Shown here: positions 16,274 through 25,014 of the stretch, piece after piece | How positions within the stretch are numbered: the stretch's first letter is position 1 | How the letters are laid out: every line of letters begins with the position of its first letter | Origin: an uncultured Lachnospiraceae bacterium | Lineage (GTDB): Bacteria > Bacillota > Clostridia > Lachnospirales > Lachnospiraceae | Direction of reading: 5' to 3' | NCBI GenBank assembly: GCA_910577165.1 | Contig: CAJTLX010000024.1 | Span: forward strand, 1 to 46,843 | Length of the DNA stretch: 46,843 nucleotides | Program-made: the position numbers and the translations under genes | Notes under the pieces: generated by a model | Told to the model about the DNA's origin: nothing | The model's input: only the letters and a program-made list of their open reading frames with translations | Database searches by the model: none

Positions 16274-17077
16274 CTAGCCGCCCTGTACAACTACTTTCTT
16301 TAGTGCCACACGGCACAGTAATTTTCCCGCTCCCGTAATTACAAATAGCCAGAAAATTTGTAGCAAAACCGCCTTTTTCATCTCCGCTCCACTCATGCTC
16401 CCGCTATAGATTCTAAGCGGGACATTCTGCATTGATGCAAATGGCAGCAGTTCCATAATCTTTCGCACTTTCTCCGGAAAAAATGGCAGCGGGATCACTG
16501 CCCCGGCAAAAAAGTCCACGCAGGAAGAAAACAGCATACGCAGCCCCTGCGGGGAGATGGTAAAAAAAGTTAGCACGTAGATAAATACACAAAAAGATAC
16601 CGTCACAGCAAGCCCCAGCAGAAGTGTTACGATAAACAGCAAAAAATAAAGCCCGTTTGCTGGGGCAGAAAGCCCGTAAGGTGCGGGCAGAAAAAATGCC
16701 ACAATCAGAATTGGAAAACACCGAAGAACCGCCCTTGAGGTGCGATTTGCAATGCTTCTCGCAAACCACATATTGTAGATATCCACCGGGCGACAAAGTT
16801 CGTAGGCAATATTTCCATTTACAATGGAGTCAAAGATCTCCCCCTCCAACATCCATGTTGCAAAGAATACAAGAAATGCCTGCTGCATCCAGATATAGGA
16901 GGCGGTTGCGGACAAGCTCATCGGAAAGGCTGCCGCATCCGCGCGGTAAAACGCGGAGAAGATCATAATTTCCATAAATCCCCAGAAAAACTGGGTGAAA
17001 ATTCCCGCAACTGCTGCCACGCGGTACTGTAATCCCATCGAAAATCGCAAACGAAAAAAAGACAGATATTTTTTCAC
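16274..17077 (-). CDS. ABC-2 type transporter permease (first)
   Basis: A 267-residue membrane protein paired with the following permease. It has about six hydrophobic segments and family landmarks: WMQQAFLVFFATWMLEGEIF, then SIVNGNIAYELCRPVDIYNM, which parallels the KSGEFDRILVRP segment of its partner. Together they form the channel of an ABC-2 exporter. A 142-base AT-rich gap separates the two permease genes; it contains two copies of TTTTATCCGGTTT but no open frame. Confidence 0.9.
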   Translation of the reverse strand: MKKYLSFFRLRFSMGLQYRVAAVAGIFTQFFWGFMEIMIFSAFYRADAAAFPMSLSATASYIWMQQAFLVFFATWMLEGEIFDSIVNGNIAYELCRPVDIYNMWFARSIANRTSRAVLRCFPILIVAFFLPAPYGLSAPANGLYFLLFIVTLLLGLAVTVSFCVFIYVLTFFTISPQGLRMLFSSCVDFFAGAVIPLPFFPEKVRKIMELLPFASMQNVPLRIYSGSMSGAEMKKAVLLQIFWLFVITGAGKLLCRVALKKVVVQGG

Positions 17078-17128
17078 TTTAATCCACCTTCCAAATATTA
17101 TAAATCAAGACAAATTCATATATATTTT

Positions 17129-17917
17129 CTATATATTGTAGGAGCGATACAATTCGGCAACGGTCTCATCAATGCTCTTACCGCCCTTTTTAATATCGGC
17201 AAGCGTCCCATCCATCAAAATTTTTCCCTTGCCAATCAGAATAATTCGGCTTGCCAGTGCCTCAATATCCTGCATATCATGGGTGGTTAAAAGTACGGTT
17301 GTCTTATGCGTGTGGTTTAATTTTAGGATAAATTCCCGCACGGCAAGCTTTGAAACCGCATCCAGTCCAATTGTCGGCTCATCGAGAAACAAGATCTGCG
17401 GCCGATGTAATAGCGATGCGGCGATCTCACAGCGCATCCGCTGTCCCAGGGAGAGCTGCCTTGCCGGGGATCGCAATAGCTCTTTTAGAGTTAGAAGTTC
17501 GGTAAGCTCAGAAAGACTGCTTTTGTATACTTCATCGGGGATCGCGTAGATATCCTTTAACAGTTCAAAGGAATCAATGACGGGAACATCCCACCAAAGC
17601 TGTGAGCGTTGCCCGAAAACCACCCCGATCTTTCCCACATGTTCCACCCGCTTTTTATAGGGAATGCGGCCATCCACCAAAACCGTACCGGAGTCCGGCA
17701 CTAAAATGCCGCTCAATATTTTAATGGTAGAACTCTTCCCCGCCCCATTAGGACCAATATAGCCCACCATCTCCCCATCCCCGATTGAAAAACTCACATC
17801 ATCAAGTGCCCTAATCTCCTCGTACTCCCGGTGAAACAATGCCTTTAACGCCTGGCCAAACCCTGAATCCCGCTTTGCAATCCGGTAAGTCTTTGTGATA
17901 TGTTCCATGGTTATCAT
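17129..17917 (-). CDS. ABC-2 type transporter ATP-binding protein
   Basis: A 262-residue ATPase of the drug/antibiotic exporter type. Walker A is GPNGAGKSSTIKIL, the signature is the degenerate LSLGQRMRCEIAASLL, Walker B is ILFLDEPTIGLD and the switch histidine is in LLTTHDMQD. An insert before Walker A (FGQALKALFHREYEEIRALD) and the VVFGQRSQLWWDVPV Q-loop are typical of ATPases that pair with DUF990 permeases. It starts three bases before the end of the C_GCAxxG_C_C gene spacing, on the same strand, so the genes are likely co-transcribed. Confidence 0.94.
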   Translation of the reverse strand: MITMEHITKTYRIAKRDSGFGQALKALFHREYEEIRALDDVSFSIGDGEMVGYIGPNGAGKSSTIKILSGILVPDSGTVLVDGRIPYKKRVEHVGKIGVVFGQRSQLWWDVPVIDSFELLKDIYAIPDEVYKSSLSELTELLTLKELLRSPARQLSLGQRMRCEIAASLLHRPQILFLDEPTIGLDAVSKLAVREFILKLNHTHKTTVLLTTHDMQDIEALASRIILIGKGKILMDGTLADIKKGGKSIDETVAELYRSYNI

Positions 17918-17920
17918 CGC

Positions 17921-18436
17921 TTATTTTTCCTCTTCCCCTTCCCCGTTATCATCCAAAAAATATTTTTTTAAGATCGTTTCCTCCAAAATTTTTGCCGCGC
18001 ACACAATCTGTTCCCTGCACGGACGTTTTTTATAGTATTCCGCCGTGCGTGCCTGCGGAGTTGCACTAAGCATCTGCTTTTTTTCCTCCTCTGTAAATTT
18101 CCCCTTATCGAGCCCCAATAATTCCCTGCAGATAATGGAGCCAAATTCCTCCCGAAAACGTGCCGCCAGTTGTTGGACAGTTTCATAATTGCGCTGTTTT
18201 CCCTCCCTGTCGCTCCCCTTAGTCGCCCCGGTTTCCATCCCCGCCACCAGAAACATTCCGGATACTGCACCGCACACCTCGCGCATACGCCCCATACCCG
18301 CGCCAAAAGATGCTGCGATTCGCATTGCCGTCTCCCGGTCAAAACCATAGAGATCCGCATAGGTCACAAACATGGATTGCGAACAGTTACAGCCCTCCAA
18401 AAAAAGTTCTCCCGCTTTTTCTGCTCTAGAGTTCAT
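17921..18436 (-). CDS. C_GCAxxG_C_C family protein
   Basis: A 171-residue member of the C_GCAxxG_C_C family (a putative redox protein of anaerobes). The cysteine pattern is visible: GCNCSQSMF near residue 16, the FGAGMGRMREVCGAVSGMF segment with the GxxxxxxCGAxxG core near residues 45-63, SIICRELLG near 107, and a late CREQIV near residue 144. No membrane segment or signal is present. The gene is wedged between an HD-GYP protein and the ABC-2 ATPase on the same strand. Function is not established for the family. Confidence 0.92.
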   Translation of the reverse strand: MNSRAEKAGELFLEGCNCSQSMFVTYADLYGFDRETAMRIAASFGAGMGRMREVCGAVSGMFLVAGMETGATKGSDREGKQRNYETVQQLAARFREEFGSIICRELLGLDKGKFTEEEKKQMLSATPQARTAEYYKKRPCREQIVCAAKILEETILKKYFLDDNGEGEEEK

Positions 18437-18484
18437 TTTGTTTTACCTCCTGATTTAAAGTTTCGCAAAAAGAAGATGCAGTCT

Positions 18485-19561
18485 TTACAGGACCGCATCA
18501 ATCTTTAATGCTCCATTTTTTGCCAAATCAACAAATGTAGAGTTCACACGCACCACTGGCGAGGCGAGAGAAAATGGATTGATCATAACAATCTCTCCCT
18601 TGCTGCCGTCCGAGAGCTGCACGGTATGGTGAATATATGTTTCCGCCATCTTTCCCAAAAGCGGAAGGAGATATCTTGGATTAAAGAGATTCATCCCCTC
18701 CTCCTCAAAGACGCGGATCACATCGAATGGACAGAGCGCGCCGCGGTAAATCCGTCTGCTTGTCATCGCATCGTACACATCGGCAATCCCGACAATACTC
18801 GACATCATGTCAATCTCGCCGCCTGATTTTCCCGCTGGATAGCCAGATCCGTCAAAGCGTTCATGATGATCAAGTGCTGCCGTCTTAATCCTCTCGTCAA
18901 TCTCTGCGTTCTTTAGAATCTCATAGCTGCTCTCCGCGTGCATCTTTGCGATATCAAATTCCTCGTCGGTAAGTCTGCCTGGCTTATTTAAAATGCATTC
19001 CGGAACTAAAAGTTTGCCCGCGTCATGCAAGAGTCCCGCCACGGTAAGTACCTGCTTGTCCTCCTCCGCTAAATGCATCCAGTCGGCAAAAACATTGCAG
19101 ATTAACGCTACATTGACTGAGTGTTCAAATACCATATCCTCGCTGTCCCGGATACAGTGGAGCATATTGAAGATATGTGCGTTGCTTCTCGCCTCCCCGA
19201 TTATCTTTCCTACGCCGTCAAAGAGAAGTTCGGAGTCGATCGGTTTTTCCCCGAGCATAAACTGTTCAAGCATCCCCCGGACAGATTTTACCACATCCCC
19301 ATACACATCCTGAAACTCGTGGAAATCCGTCCCCTTGCGCAGAGCCTGCGTGTAAGCATCCTCCTTAAACTCCTGTCCTTCCTTCGCGTATACCCAGATT
19401 CCCCCCACTGAGTAAAACATTAGCTTTGCAATCGAATCCGCGCCAAGCACCGTATCTTTCATCAGAATCAACTGATCCGTCCTGGAATAAATATCCTGTG
19501 CTGTGATCATGCCCGGTGCTGCCTCGCTGATTGCAATTCTCTTGATTTCTCTGCCGTCCAC
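18485..19561 (-). CDS. HD-GYP domain protein
   Basis: A 358-residue protein predicted to hydrolyse cyclic di-GMP. The N-terminal 130 residues are a small sensory or adaptor region without membrane segments. The HD-GYP domain begins about residue 140 with HSVNVALICNVFA, followed by LLHDAGKLLVPECILNKPG, KMHAESSYEILK and HHERFDGSGYPAG, and ends with IVGIADVYDAMTSRRIYR. A C-terminal segment (HTVQLSDGSKGEIVMIN) resembles that of many clostridial HD-GYP proteins. The start is GTG at 19561, preceded by AGGAGGGG; the ATG six bases earlier is out of frame. Confidence 0.95.
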   Translation of the reverse strand: MDGREIKRIAISEAAPGMITAQDIYSRTDQLILMKDTVLGADSIAKLMFYSVGGIWVYAKEGQEFKEDAYTQALRKGTDFHEFQDVYGDVVKSVRGMLEQFMLGEKPIDSELLFDGVGKIIGEARSNAHIFNMLHCIRDSEDMVFEHSVNVALICNVFADWMHLAEEDKQVLTVAGLLHDAGKLLVPECILNKPGRLTDEEFDIAKMHAESSYEILKNAEIDERIKTAALDHHERFDGSGYPAGKSGGEIDMMSSIVGIADVYDAMTSRRIYRGALCPFDVIRVFEEEGMNLFNPRYLLPLLGKMAETYIHHTVQLSDGSKGEIVMINPFSLASPVVRVNSTFVDLAKNGALKIDAVL

Positions 19562-19621
19562 TCCATCCCCTCCTATTCTGTACTGGGAAATGTCTTAAGC
19601 AAAATTTTGCTACCTGTTGCC

Positions 19622-19650
19622 AGTATAACATATTTTCGTAATTTATGCAA
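19622..19650 (-). promoter_or_regulatory. Promoter of the HD-GYP gene
   Basis: Minus-strand -35 TTGCAT (19650-19645), 17-base spacer, -10 TATACT (19627-19622). Confidence 0.75.
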
Positions 19651-19734
19651 TTATTACTTTTCCTTAATTCCAAATATATTTGCATTTTTATCCTTTTCCC
19701 TCTTTCAGAACAGGAAAGCCTAGATCGCGAAGTA

Positions 19735-20694
19735 CTATTTTTTTATCAGTGTCTCCACCTCGCTCTTTGTCGGCATTACCCGCAATGCCCCCCTTCTTGT
19801 GGTAATAATGGAGGCGGCCGCATTGGCAAATTTCAACATTTCCGCGAGCCTCTCTTCACTTAGCCCATCAAGTCCATAAGTTAAGACAAAATGCAGACAG
19901 CACGCGCAAAAGGTATCCCCCGCCCCCGTTGTATCCACCGTGTTCTCCTGAAGATACGGGGAAGATTCAACGCGCAGCTCCCGATAGTAAGCGCGGCTTC
20001 CCTCCCTTCCCATCGACAATAAAATTAGGGGGATCTCGTACTGAGTGCGAAGTTTTCTAATCCCTGCATCCAGATCATTTTCCCCGGTAAACCACCGGAT
20101 TTCATTGTCGGCAATCTTTAGGATATCACAGTGTGCAAAGCCGTATTCTATCTGTGTCCTCGCCTCATCCTCCCCCCGCCAGAGTGGCATTCTAAGATTT
20201 GGATCAAAGGAGAGGAGCGCGCTGCCTTTCCCCGCCAAAGTAATCGCTTTTTTTGTCGCCTTACGCACCCTCTCATGAGTCATGGAAAGCGTTCCGTAGT
20301 GAAAAATTTTTGTTTCCTCCAGTAAATTTAGAGGCAGCTCTTCCTCCAAAAGCATCATATCCGCACCGGGATTTCGGTAAAAGGAAAAATCCCTGTCCCC
20401 ATCTGGAAGATTTTCTACAAATGCAAGTGTTGTTCGAACTTCCTGATCCATTACAAGTCCTGCAGCATCGATTCCATTCTCCCCTAAAACTTTCCTTAAC
20501 TGCCTTCCGAAAATATCCTGCCCCACCTTGCCGATAAACGCGGTTTTCCTCTCAAGGCGGCTTAGCATGGAAAGCACATTGCAGGGAGCACCGCCGGGGT
20601 TTGCCTCATATATCACATTCCCCTGCGCACTTATCCCATTCTGTGTAAAATCAATCAGCACTTCCCCCAGCGCGACAACATCATATTTTTTCAT
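19735..20694 (-). CDS. Fructokinase (PfkB family)
   Basis: Phosphorylates fructose released inside the cell to fructose 6-phosphate. The 319-residue length and motifs fit bacterial PfkB-type fructokinases: VVALGEVLIDFT at the start, the glycine-rich NPGGAPCNVLSMLSRL near residue 32, FIGKVGQDIFGRQL, and the anion-hole motif DTTGAGDTFCACCLHF with the catalytic aspartate near residue 258. It lies 24 bases downstream of the GH32 gene on the same strand, which supports fructose as substrate. Product of the pair: glucose or glucose 6-phosphate plus fructose 6-phosphate. Confidence 0.93.
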   Translation of the reverse strand: MKKYDVVALGEVLIDFTQNGISAQGNVIYEANPGGAPCNVLSMLSRLERKTAFIGKVGQDIFGRQLRKVLGENGIDAAGLVMDQEVRTTLAFVENLPDGDRDFSFYRNPGADMMLLEEELPLNLLEETKIFHYGTLSMTHERVRKATKKAITLAGKGSALLSFDPNLRMPLWRGEDEARTQIEYGFAHCDILKIADNEIRWFTGENDLDAGIRKLRTQYEIPLILLSMGREGSRAYYRELRVESSPYLQENTVDTTGAGDTFCACCLHFVLTYGLDGLSEERLAEMLKFANAAASIITTRRGALRVMPTKSEVETLIKK

Positions 20695-20718
20695 CCCGAA
20701 TCTCCCCTTTAAGATTTT

Positions 20719-22209
20719 CTATATCAAATCATATTTTACCACGTCAAGCAGTGCGGTTCCATCCGCATAAAACGAGATCCCTTTTGCTGTCTGCGGCGTA
20801 TAGAAAGTAATGGTCATCACCTGCTCACCATCATTGATAAAGACTTCCGCGCTAAAGCGGTCAAGGATAATCCGCAGTTTCAACTCCCCATCCTTTGTTC
20901 TTACTAAGCTCCTTCTCTGATGAATCAATGCCCGTCTTGAGCCGGAAAATTTTCTGTCCACCTTGACAATGGACTCGTGCGGGCGGAAACTGATCGCTGT
21001 GTGATATATTTCATCCTGTGCAAAGCGAACGGCAAATTTGCGGAATAATTCTTCCTTGTTTTCCGGACGGATATGTAATTCCATATCGATCCTTCTTCCC
21101 TCTATTTTCTCCAGGCGGACAAGATCGATAATCCGCACATTTTCATAATGTACCTTTCCGCTTCGCATCGCCGTAAGCTCTCTTATCGGTTGCTGAATTA
21201 AATGTCCATCCCGTATGGAAAGTTCCCTTGGCAAGCACATTTGTCCAAACCATTTTCTTTCCGGCTGATGGGCGGGGCAGGTATCCCAGTTTTGCATCCA
21301 TCCAATCATAATCCTGCGCCCATCCGGCGCGAGCATGGTCTGTGATGCATAAAAATCAATTCCATAGTCAATGGACTGGTTTGCTTCCTCCACAAATTTT
21401 CCCGTTTCCTTCTCAAGATCGCCAATCAGACAAAGAGTCCCATTTCCATTATGGTACTCAAAACCCTTTGGCAGCATATCCTGCGGGCTGGTTAGCAACA
21501 CATATTTTCCGTCCAGTGTAAAGAAATCCGGGCATTCCCACATTTTCCCAAATCTTTTCTGATTTTCTACAAGAATAGAAGAAAATTTCCAGCAAAGACC
21601 ATCCTCACTCCGAAAGAGAAGTATTCTCCCGTCCCCGTCCCCGGTACAATTGCCGATCACGCAGGCATAGGTTCCGTCCTCCTCGCGCCAGATCTTTGGA
21701 TCGCGAAAATTATATTTGTCCCCGCCCTCCGGCAAATCCTTTTGTGTGAGCACCGGATTTTCTGCATATTTCTCATAATCCCTACCATCTCCAATGGCAA
21801 TGCACTGGGTCTGGATCTCCCTTGTACTCCCATCCGGCTGTGTTTCTTTTGCCACACCGGTATACATTAAAAGTTGTCTGCCGTCTGAAAACATCGAGGC
21901 ACTCCCGGAAAAACATCCGTCCCTGTCGTACTCGGTATCCGGTGCCAGTGCTGCTGGAAAATATTTCCAATGCAGTAGATCCTCACTTATCGCGTGTCCC
22001 CAATGCATCGAGTCCCACACGGAACGATATGGATAATACTGATAAAATAGATGATACTGCCCATTGTAAAAACTAAATCCATTCGGATCATTCATCCAGC
22101 CGGTGCGGACGGATAAATGAAATGCGGGGCGTTCTTCCTCCCCGATTTTTTCCTCCGCAATCTCCTCATATTTCCTTGCATCACGCAAAATTTGACTTGC
22201 CATCATCAA
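20719..22209 (-). CDS. GH32 sucrose(-6-phosphate) hydrolase / beta-fructofuranosidase
   Basis: A cytoplasmic 496-residue GH32 enzyme that cleaves beta-fructofuranosyl links in sucrose, sucrose 6-phosphate or short fructans. The nucleophile D41 lies in GWMNDPNGF, the transition-state aspartate in NFRDPKIW near residue 167, and the acid glutamate in MWECPDFF near residue 232. A C-terminal beta-sandwich follows (FSAEVFINDGEQVMTITFY). No signal peptide is present. Three ATGs in a row follow AAGGAGG; the first is used here. It is transcribed away from a LacI regulator and followed by fructokinase. Because the neighbouring importer is ABC type and no PTS gene is seen, unphosphorylated oligofructosides are the likelier substrate. 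Confidence 0.94.
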   Translation of the reverse strand: MMMASQILRDARKYEEIAEEKIGEEERPAFHLSVRTGWMNDPNGFSFYNGQYHLFYQYYPYRSVWDSMHWGHAISEDLLHWKYFPAALAPDTEYDRDGCFSGSASMFSDGRQLLMYTGVAKETQPDGSTREIQTQCIAIGDGRDYEKYAENPVLTQKDLPEGGDKYNFRDPKIWREEDGTYACVIGNCTGDGDGRILLFRSEDGLCWKFSSILVENQKRFGKMWECPDFFTLDGKYVLLTSPQDMLPKGFEYHNGNGTLCLIGDLEKETGKFVEEANQSIDYGIDFYASQTMLAPDGRRIMIGWMQNWDTCPAHQPERKWFGQMCLPRELSIRDGHLIQQPIRELTAMRSGKVHYENVRIIDLVRLEKIEGRRIDMELHIRPENKEELFRKFAVRFAQDEIYHTAISFRPHESIVKVDRKFSGSRRALIHQRRSLVRTKDGELKLRIILDRFSAEVFINDGEQVMTITFYTPQTAKGISFYADGTALLDVVKYDLI

Positions 22210-22234
22210 TCCTCCTTAAAACTGTAAAATTCAC

Positions 22235-22263
22235 TTGCAATTTGCCGAGAAATCAGCTACCAT
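22235..22263 (+). promoter_or_regulatory. Promoter of the LacI-family gene
   Basis: Plus-strand -35 TTGCAA (22235-22240), 17-base spacer, -10 TACCAT (22258-22263), in the 90-base divergent gap with the GH32 gene. No convincing palindromic operator was seen. Confidence 0.6.
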
Positions 22264-22299
22264 AAGAATTGTTAATTTCTTACTTGAATAGGAGCCATT

Positions 22300-23352
22300 A
22301 TGAAAAATAAAGTGACGATTCAGGACATTGCAGACGCGCTGCAGTTATCCCGCATTACCGTATCAAAAGTACTGAACGATTCCCCAAATGTTTCCACAGA
22401 AACCAGGGAGTTAGTACTGCAAAAAGTAAAGGAAATGAACTATAAAACTATAAATTATACAAGCCATCAAACGGAGCCATTGCAGATGAAAAGCTTCGCT
22501 TTTGTTATGCATATGGCTCCCGATGCCTTCCATATCGGTTCTTCCATTATAACACAACTCCAGCAGGAATTGCGAAAAAAAAATTATACTCTGACACTCC
22601 ACACCATCACGCAGGAGGATATCGATTCCATGACCCTGCCTCCAAACTTAAATAAAGCGCAAGTGGAGGGCATTATCTGCCTTGAAATATTCCACGAAGA
22701 ATACAGCAAATTATTATGCTCACTTGATATCCCACTTCTCTTTATTGATGCCTGTGTCAATTTTTCCATTCTTGGCCTGCACTGCGATCTGTTAATGATG
22801 GAAAACCGCGCAAGCGTATACCGGATGCTGCGTTTCCTATGCCAAAGACGCAAGTTAAACTCCATGGGGTTTGTGGGGGATAAAGACCACTGCCTGAGTT
22901 TCCGCGAACGCTATGAGGGCTTCTTTTTGGCCGCCAATACCTACGGTATTGAAACAGAACCGTATCGGATTATCGCGGAAGATTATTTTTATGGGCAGGA
23001 GGGATGGCTTGCCAGACAGTTACGGCAGATGAAAAAACTGCCTGAACTCTTTTTCTGCGCGAATGATATGCTCGCCCAGACCCTGATACAGAATTTAAAT
23101 GAGCTTGGCTACCAAGTTCCGCGCGATATTATTGTGTGCGGCTTTGACGGTCTTCCCACCAGAAACCCGTTACTAAACAATCTGACGACCGTGCGCATCC
23201 CGACTAGGGAACTTGGCTGCTACGCGGCAAACCTTATTTTCTCGCGGATGCAACGCCCGGAACGCCTCTCAAGTACCACCTACCTGCCCACAGAAATTTG
23301 TTTCTGCGATCTCTTACGCACAGAGGAATCGGATATTTTCCTGCCGGAGTAA
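22300..23352 (+). CDS. LacI-family transcriptional regulator
   Basis: A 350-residue DNA-binding protein. The N-terminal helix-turn-helix reads VTIQDIADALQLSRITVSKV (residues 4-23) with hinge helix after it, and the periplasmic-binding-like sensor domain covers the rest (GIICLEIFHEEYS, SMGFVGDKDHCLSFRERYEG, LFFCANDMLAQTLIQNL, IIVCGFDGLPTRNPLLNNLT). It is divergent from the GH32-fructokinase pair and ends four bases from the end of the fructanase-like lipoprotein gene, so it is placed to control both. The inducer is probably a fructose-containing sugar or its phosphate. Confidence 0.95.
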   Translation: MKNKVTIQDIADALQLSRITVSKVLNDSPNVSTETRELVLQKVKEMNYKTINYTSHQTEPLQMKSFAFVMHMAPDAFHIGSSIITQLQQELRKKNYTLTLHTITQEDIDSMTLPPNLNKAQVEGIICLEIFHEEYSKLLCSLDIPLLFIDACVNFSILGLHCDLLMMENRASVYRMLRFLCQRRKLNSMGFVGDKDHCLSFRERYEGFFLAANTYGIETEPYRIIAEDYFYGQEGWLARQLRQMKKLPELFFCANDMLAQTLIQNLNELGYQVPRDIIVCGFDGLPTRNPLLNNLTTVRIPTRELGCYAANLIFSRMQRPERLSSTTYLPTEICFCDLLRTEESDIFLPE

Positions 23353-23356
23353 TACA

Positions 23357-24973
23357 TTAATTTTGCATTGGAAAGTTAAAGATAATATTTTTTATCTCTG
23401 CGGTTGTATTGTTTGCAAATATCGCCAGATGCGCGCCGTCCACAGATTTTTGAATGCGGTTACTCAGTGCCTTTGTATCGTCGATATAGAGTACCACAAT
23501 CTCATTCTCCATCACCAGCCTGACATGGTACTCTTTCCCTGCCTCAAAAGAAAATGCGGTCTGAATTAACGGCTCTATGTATGCCATACGGGAGAGTACG
23601 CAGCCCTCATAATGGAGGCAGTTATTTTTAGCGTCGAGTACCAGTCCAGTATATTTTGCATACTCTTCTCCCTCGCCAAATGCAAAACCTACATATCCCT
23701 CTCCCGCAAAAGAAATATCGCACTCAAGCAAAAGAGAAGCTTTTCTCCCCCCAAAATCCACAAGTGCGACCTCGTCTTTTTTTGCGCAAAGCTGATAGCC
23801 GTCTGCAATCTCCTTAACTTCTCCAAGTACTGCCCTCTTTTTTGGTATTTCTTTCTGCGCAAAATACTCGGATAAACCAGAAACCATCTTTACGCCCAGT
23901 GTGCCATCTTCCTTTTGTACCAGCTCATGAATCAGTAAATTGCCCGCCCAGTCATAAGTCCCGGTATCCTTCTTCTTTGACCGTCTCCCAATCCAGCCGC
24001 AAAGATAGCGTTTTCCATTTAACTGTGCTGTCTTTGCCGCATAAAAACAAAATCCGGTACCGTCAAGCACATTGTTTTCCGGCTCGTAAAATGGTCCGTA
24101 AATCGAGTCCGCCATCGCATAGTAGGTGACACAGTCCCAACTGTAAAATAGATAGTATTTCTCCCCCATCTTAAACAGATCCGGGCATTCCAACATATAC
24201 TGCTTTTCTGGCGCGTAGAGCGGATCACACAATGTCCAGCTTGACAGATCAGTGGAAGTGTAGCGCGCGATCACTCCCCCAAGATTTTCTTCTCTCGCGG
24301 CAATCAAAAGCCAATAGCAGGCTTCCGCCTCATTCCAGAAAACAAATGGATCGCGAAAATCATCCCCGGAATAATTGTCCGGCGCGTAAAAAGTATCTTC
24401 TGGAATTTTTTTCCAGTTCTCATTATCACTGCTGACCGCGTGCATCACACATTCCCTGTCAAGCCCTTTTTCCGGGAATGAATCATTATGCCCGGTGTAA
24501 AAGAGATGATAACTCCCATCCTGTGCGATAAGAACGCTCCCCGTTCCAATCGCTAAGTCCGCATCCTCCCTTGACCCGCCATAGGGCAGTGTTAGACCAT
24601 CATCCGAATACTCATAAAAATTTGCAGTGGAAAATTTATGGATCGGATGATACCCAACCCCATTGTGATCCGTATCATACAGATAGTAAAGATGCATCTG
24701 CTCCCCGTCGGACATTGGCATAACATCCCCAACCCACGCGTCCTTTGATCTTGGAAACAAGCGATAGGGAACGCTCTCATATTCTTTTTCCTGTTCATCT
24801 TCCTTTGGACTTACCTGTTTAGTGTTGGATGGCTCCTCCTTATTCTGCCCTTCCTGCTGCTCCTTCTCACTTACTGTGGGAACGGGTGTGGAGCCGGGGG
24901 CAGCTCCCTGCCCCGCGCAGCCAACCGCTAACGCCAGGCAGGAAGCCAGAAATAAAAATATCCCTCTTTTCAT
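23357..24973 (-). CDS. GH32-like surface lipoprotein (putative fructanase)
   Basis: A 538-residue extracytoplasmic protein. The signal peptide ends in a lipobox (LALAVGC, cysteine near residue 19) and is followed by a Pro/Thr/Glu/Lys-rich linker. A five-bladed propeller follows: the position of the usual WMNDPNG nucleophile motif reads WVGDVMP, the second aspartate is in DDFRDPFVFWNE and the acid glutamate in MLECPDLFKMG, both intact. After about residue 390 comes a lectin-like beta-sandwich (GEGYVGFAFGEGEEY, YHVRLVMENEIVVLYIDD). This order fits GH32 proteins with a LamG/DUF4975-like tail. It is the last gene of the ABC importer operon, and probably trims fructans or a related polymer at the cell surface. 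Confidence 0.85.
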   Translation of the reverse strand: MKRGIFLFLASCLALAVGCAGQGAAPGSTPVPTVSEKEQQEGQNKEEPSNTKQVSPKEDEQEKEYESVPYRLFPRSKDAWVGDVMPMSDGEQMHLYYLYDTDHNGVGYHPIHKFSTANFYEYSDDGLTLPYGGSREDADLAIGTGSVLIAQDGSYHLFYTGHNDSFPEKGLDRECVMHAVSSDNENWKKIPEDTFYAPDNYSGDDFRDPFVFWNEAEACYWLLIAAREENLGGVIARYTSTDLSSWTLCDPLYAPEKQYMLECPDLFKMGEKYYLFYSWDCVTYYAMADSIYGPFYEPENNVLDGTGFCFYAAKTAQLNGKRYLCGWIGRRSKKKDTGTYDWAGNLLIHELVQKEDGTLGVKMVSGLSEYFAQKEIPKKRAVLGEVKEIADGYQLCAKKDEVALVDFGGRKASLLLECDISFAGEGYVGFAFGEGEEYAKYTGLVLDAKNNCLHYEGCVLSRMAYIEPLIQTAFSFEAGKEYHVRLVMENEIVVLYIDDTKALSNRIQKSVDGAHLAIFANNTTAEIKNIIFNFPMQN

Positions 24974-25014
24974 TTTTTCTTGTCTCCATTTTTTTTGATA
25001 CCTTTAACCTTTTT

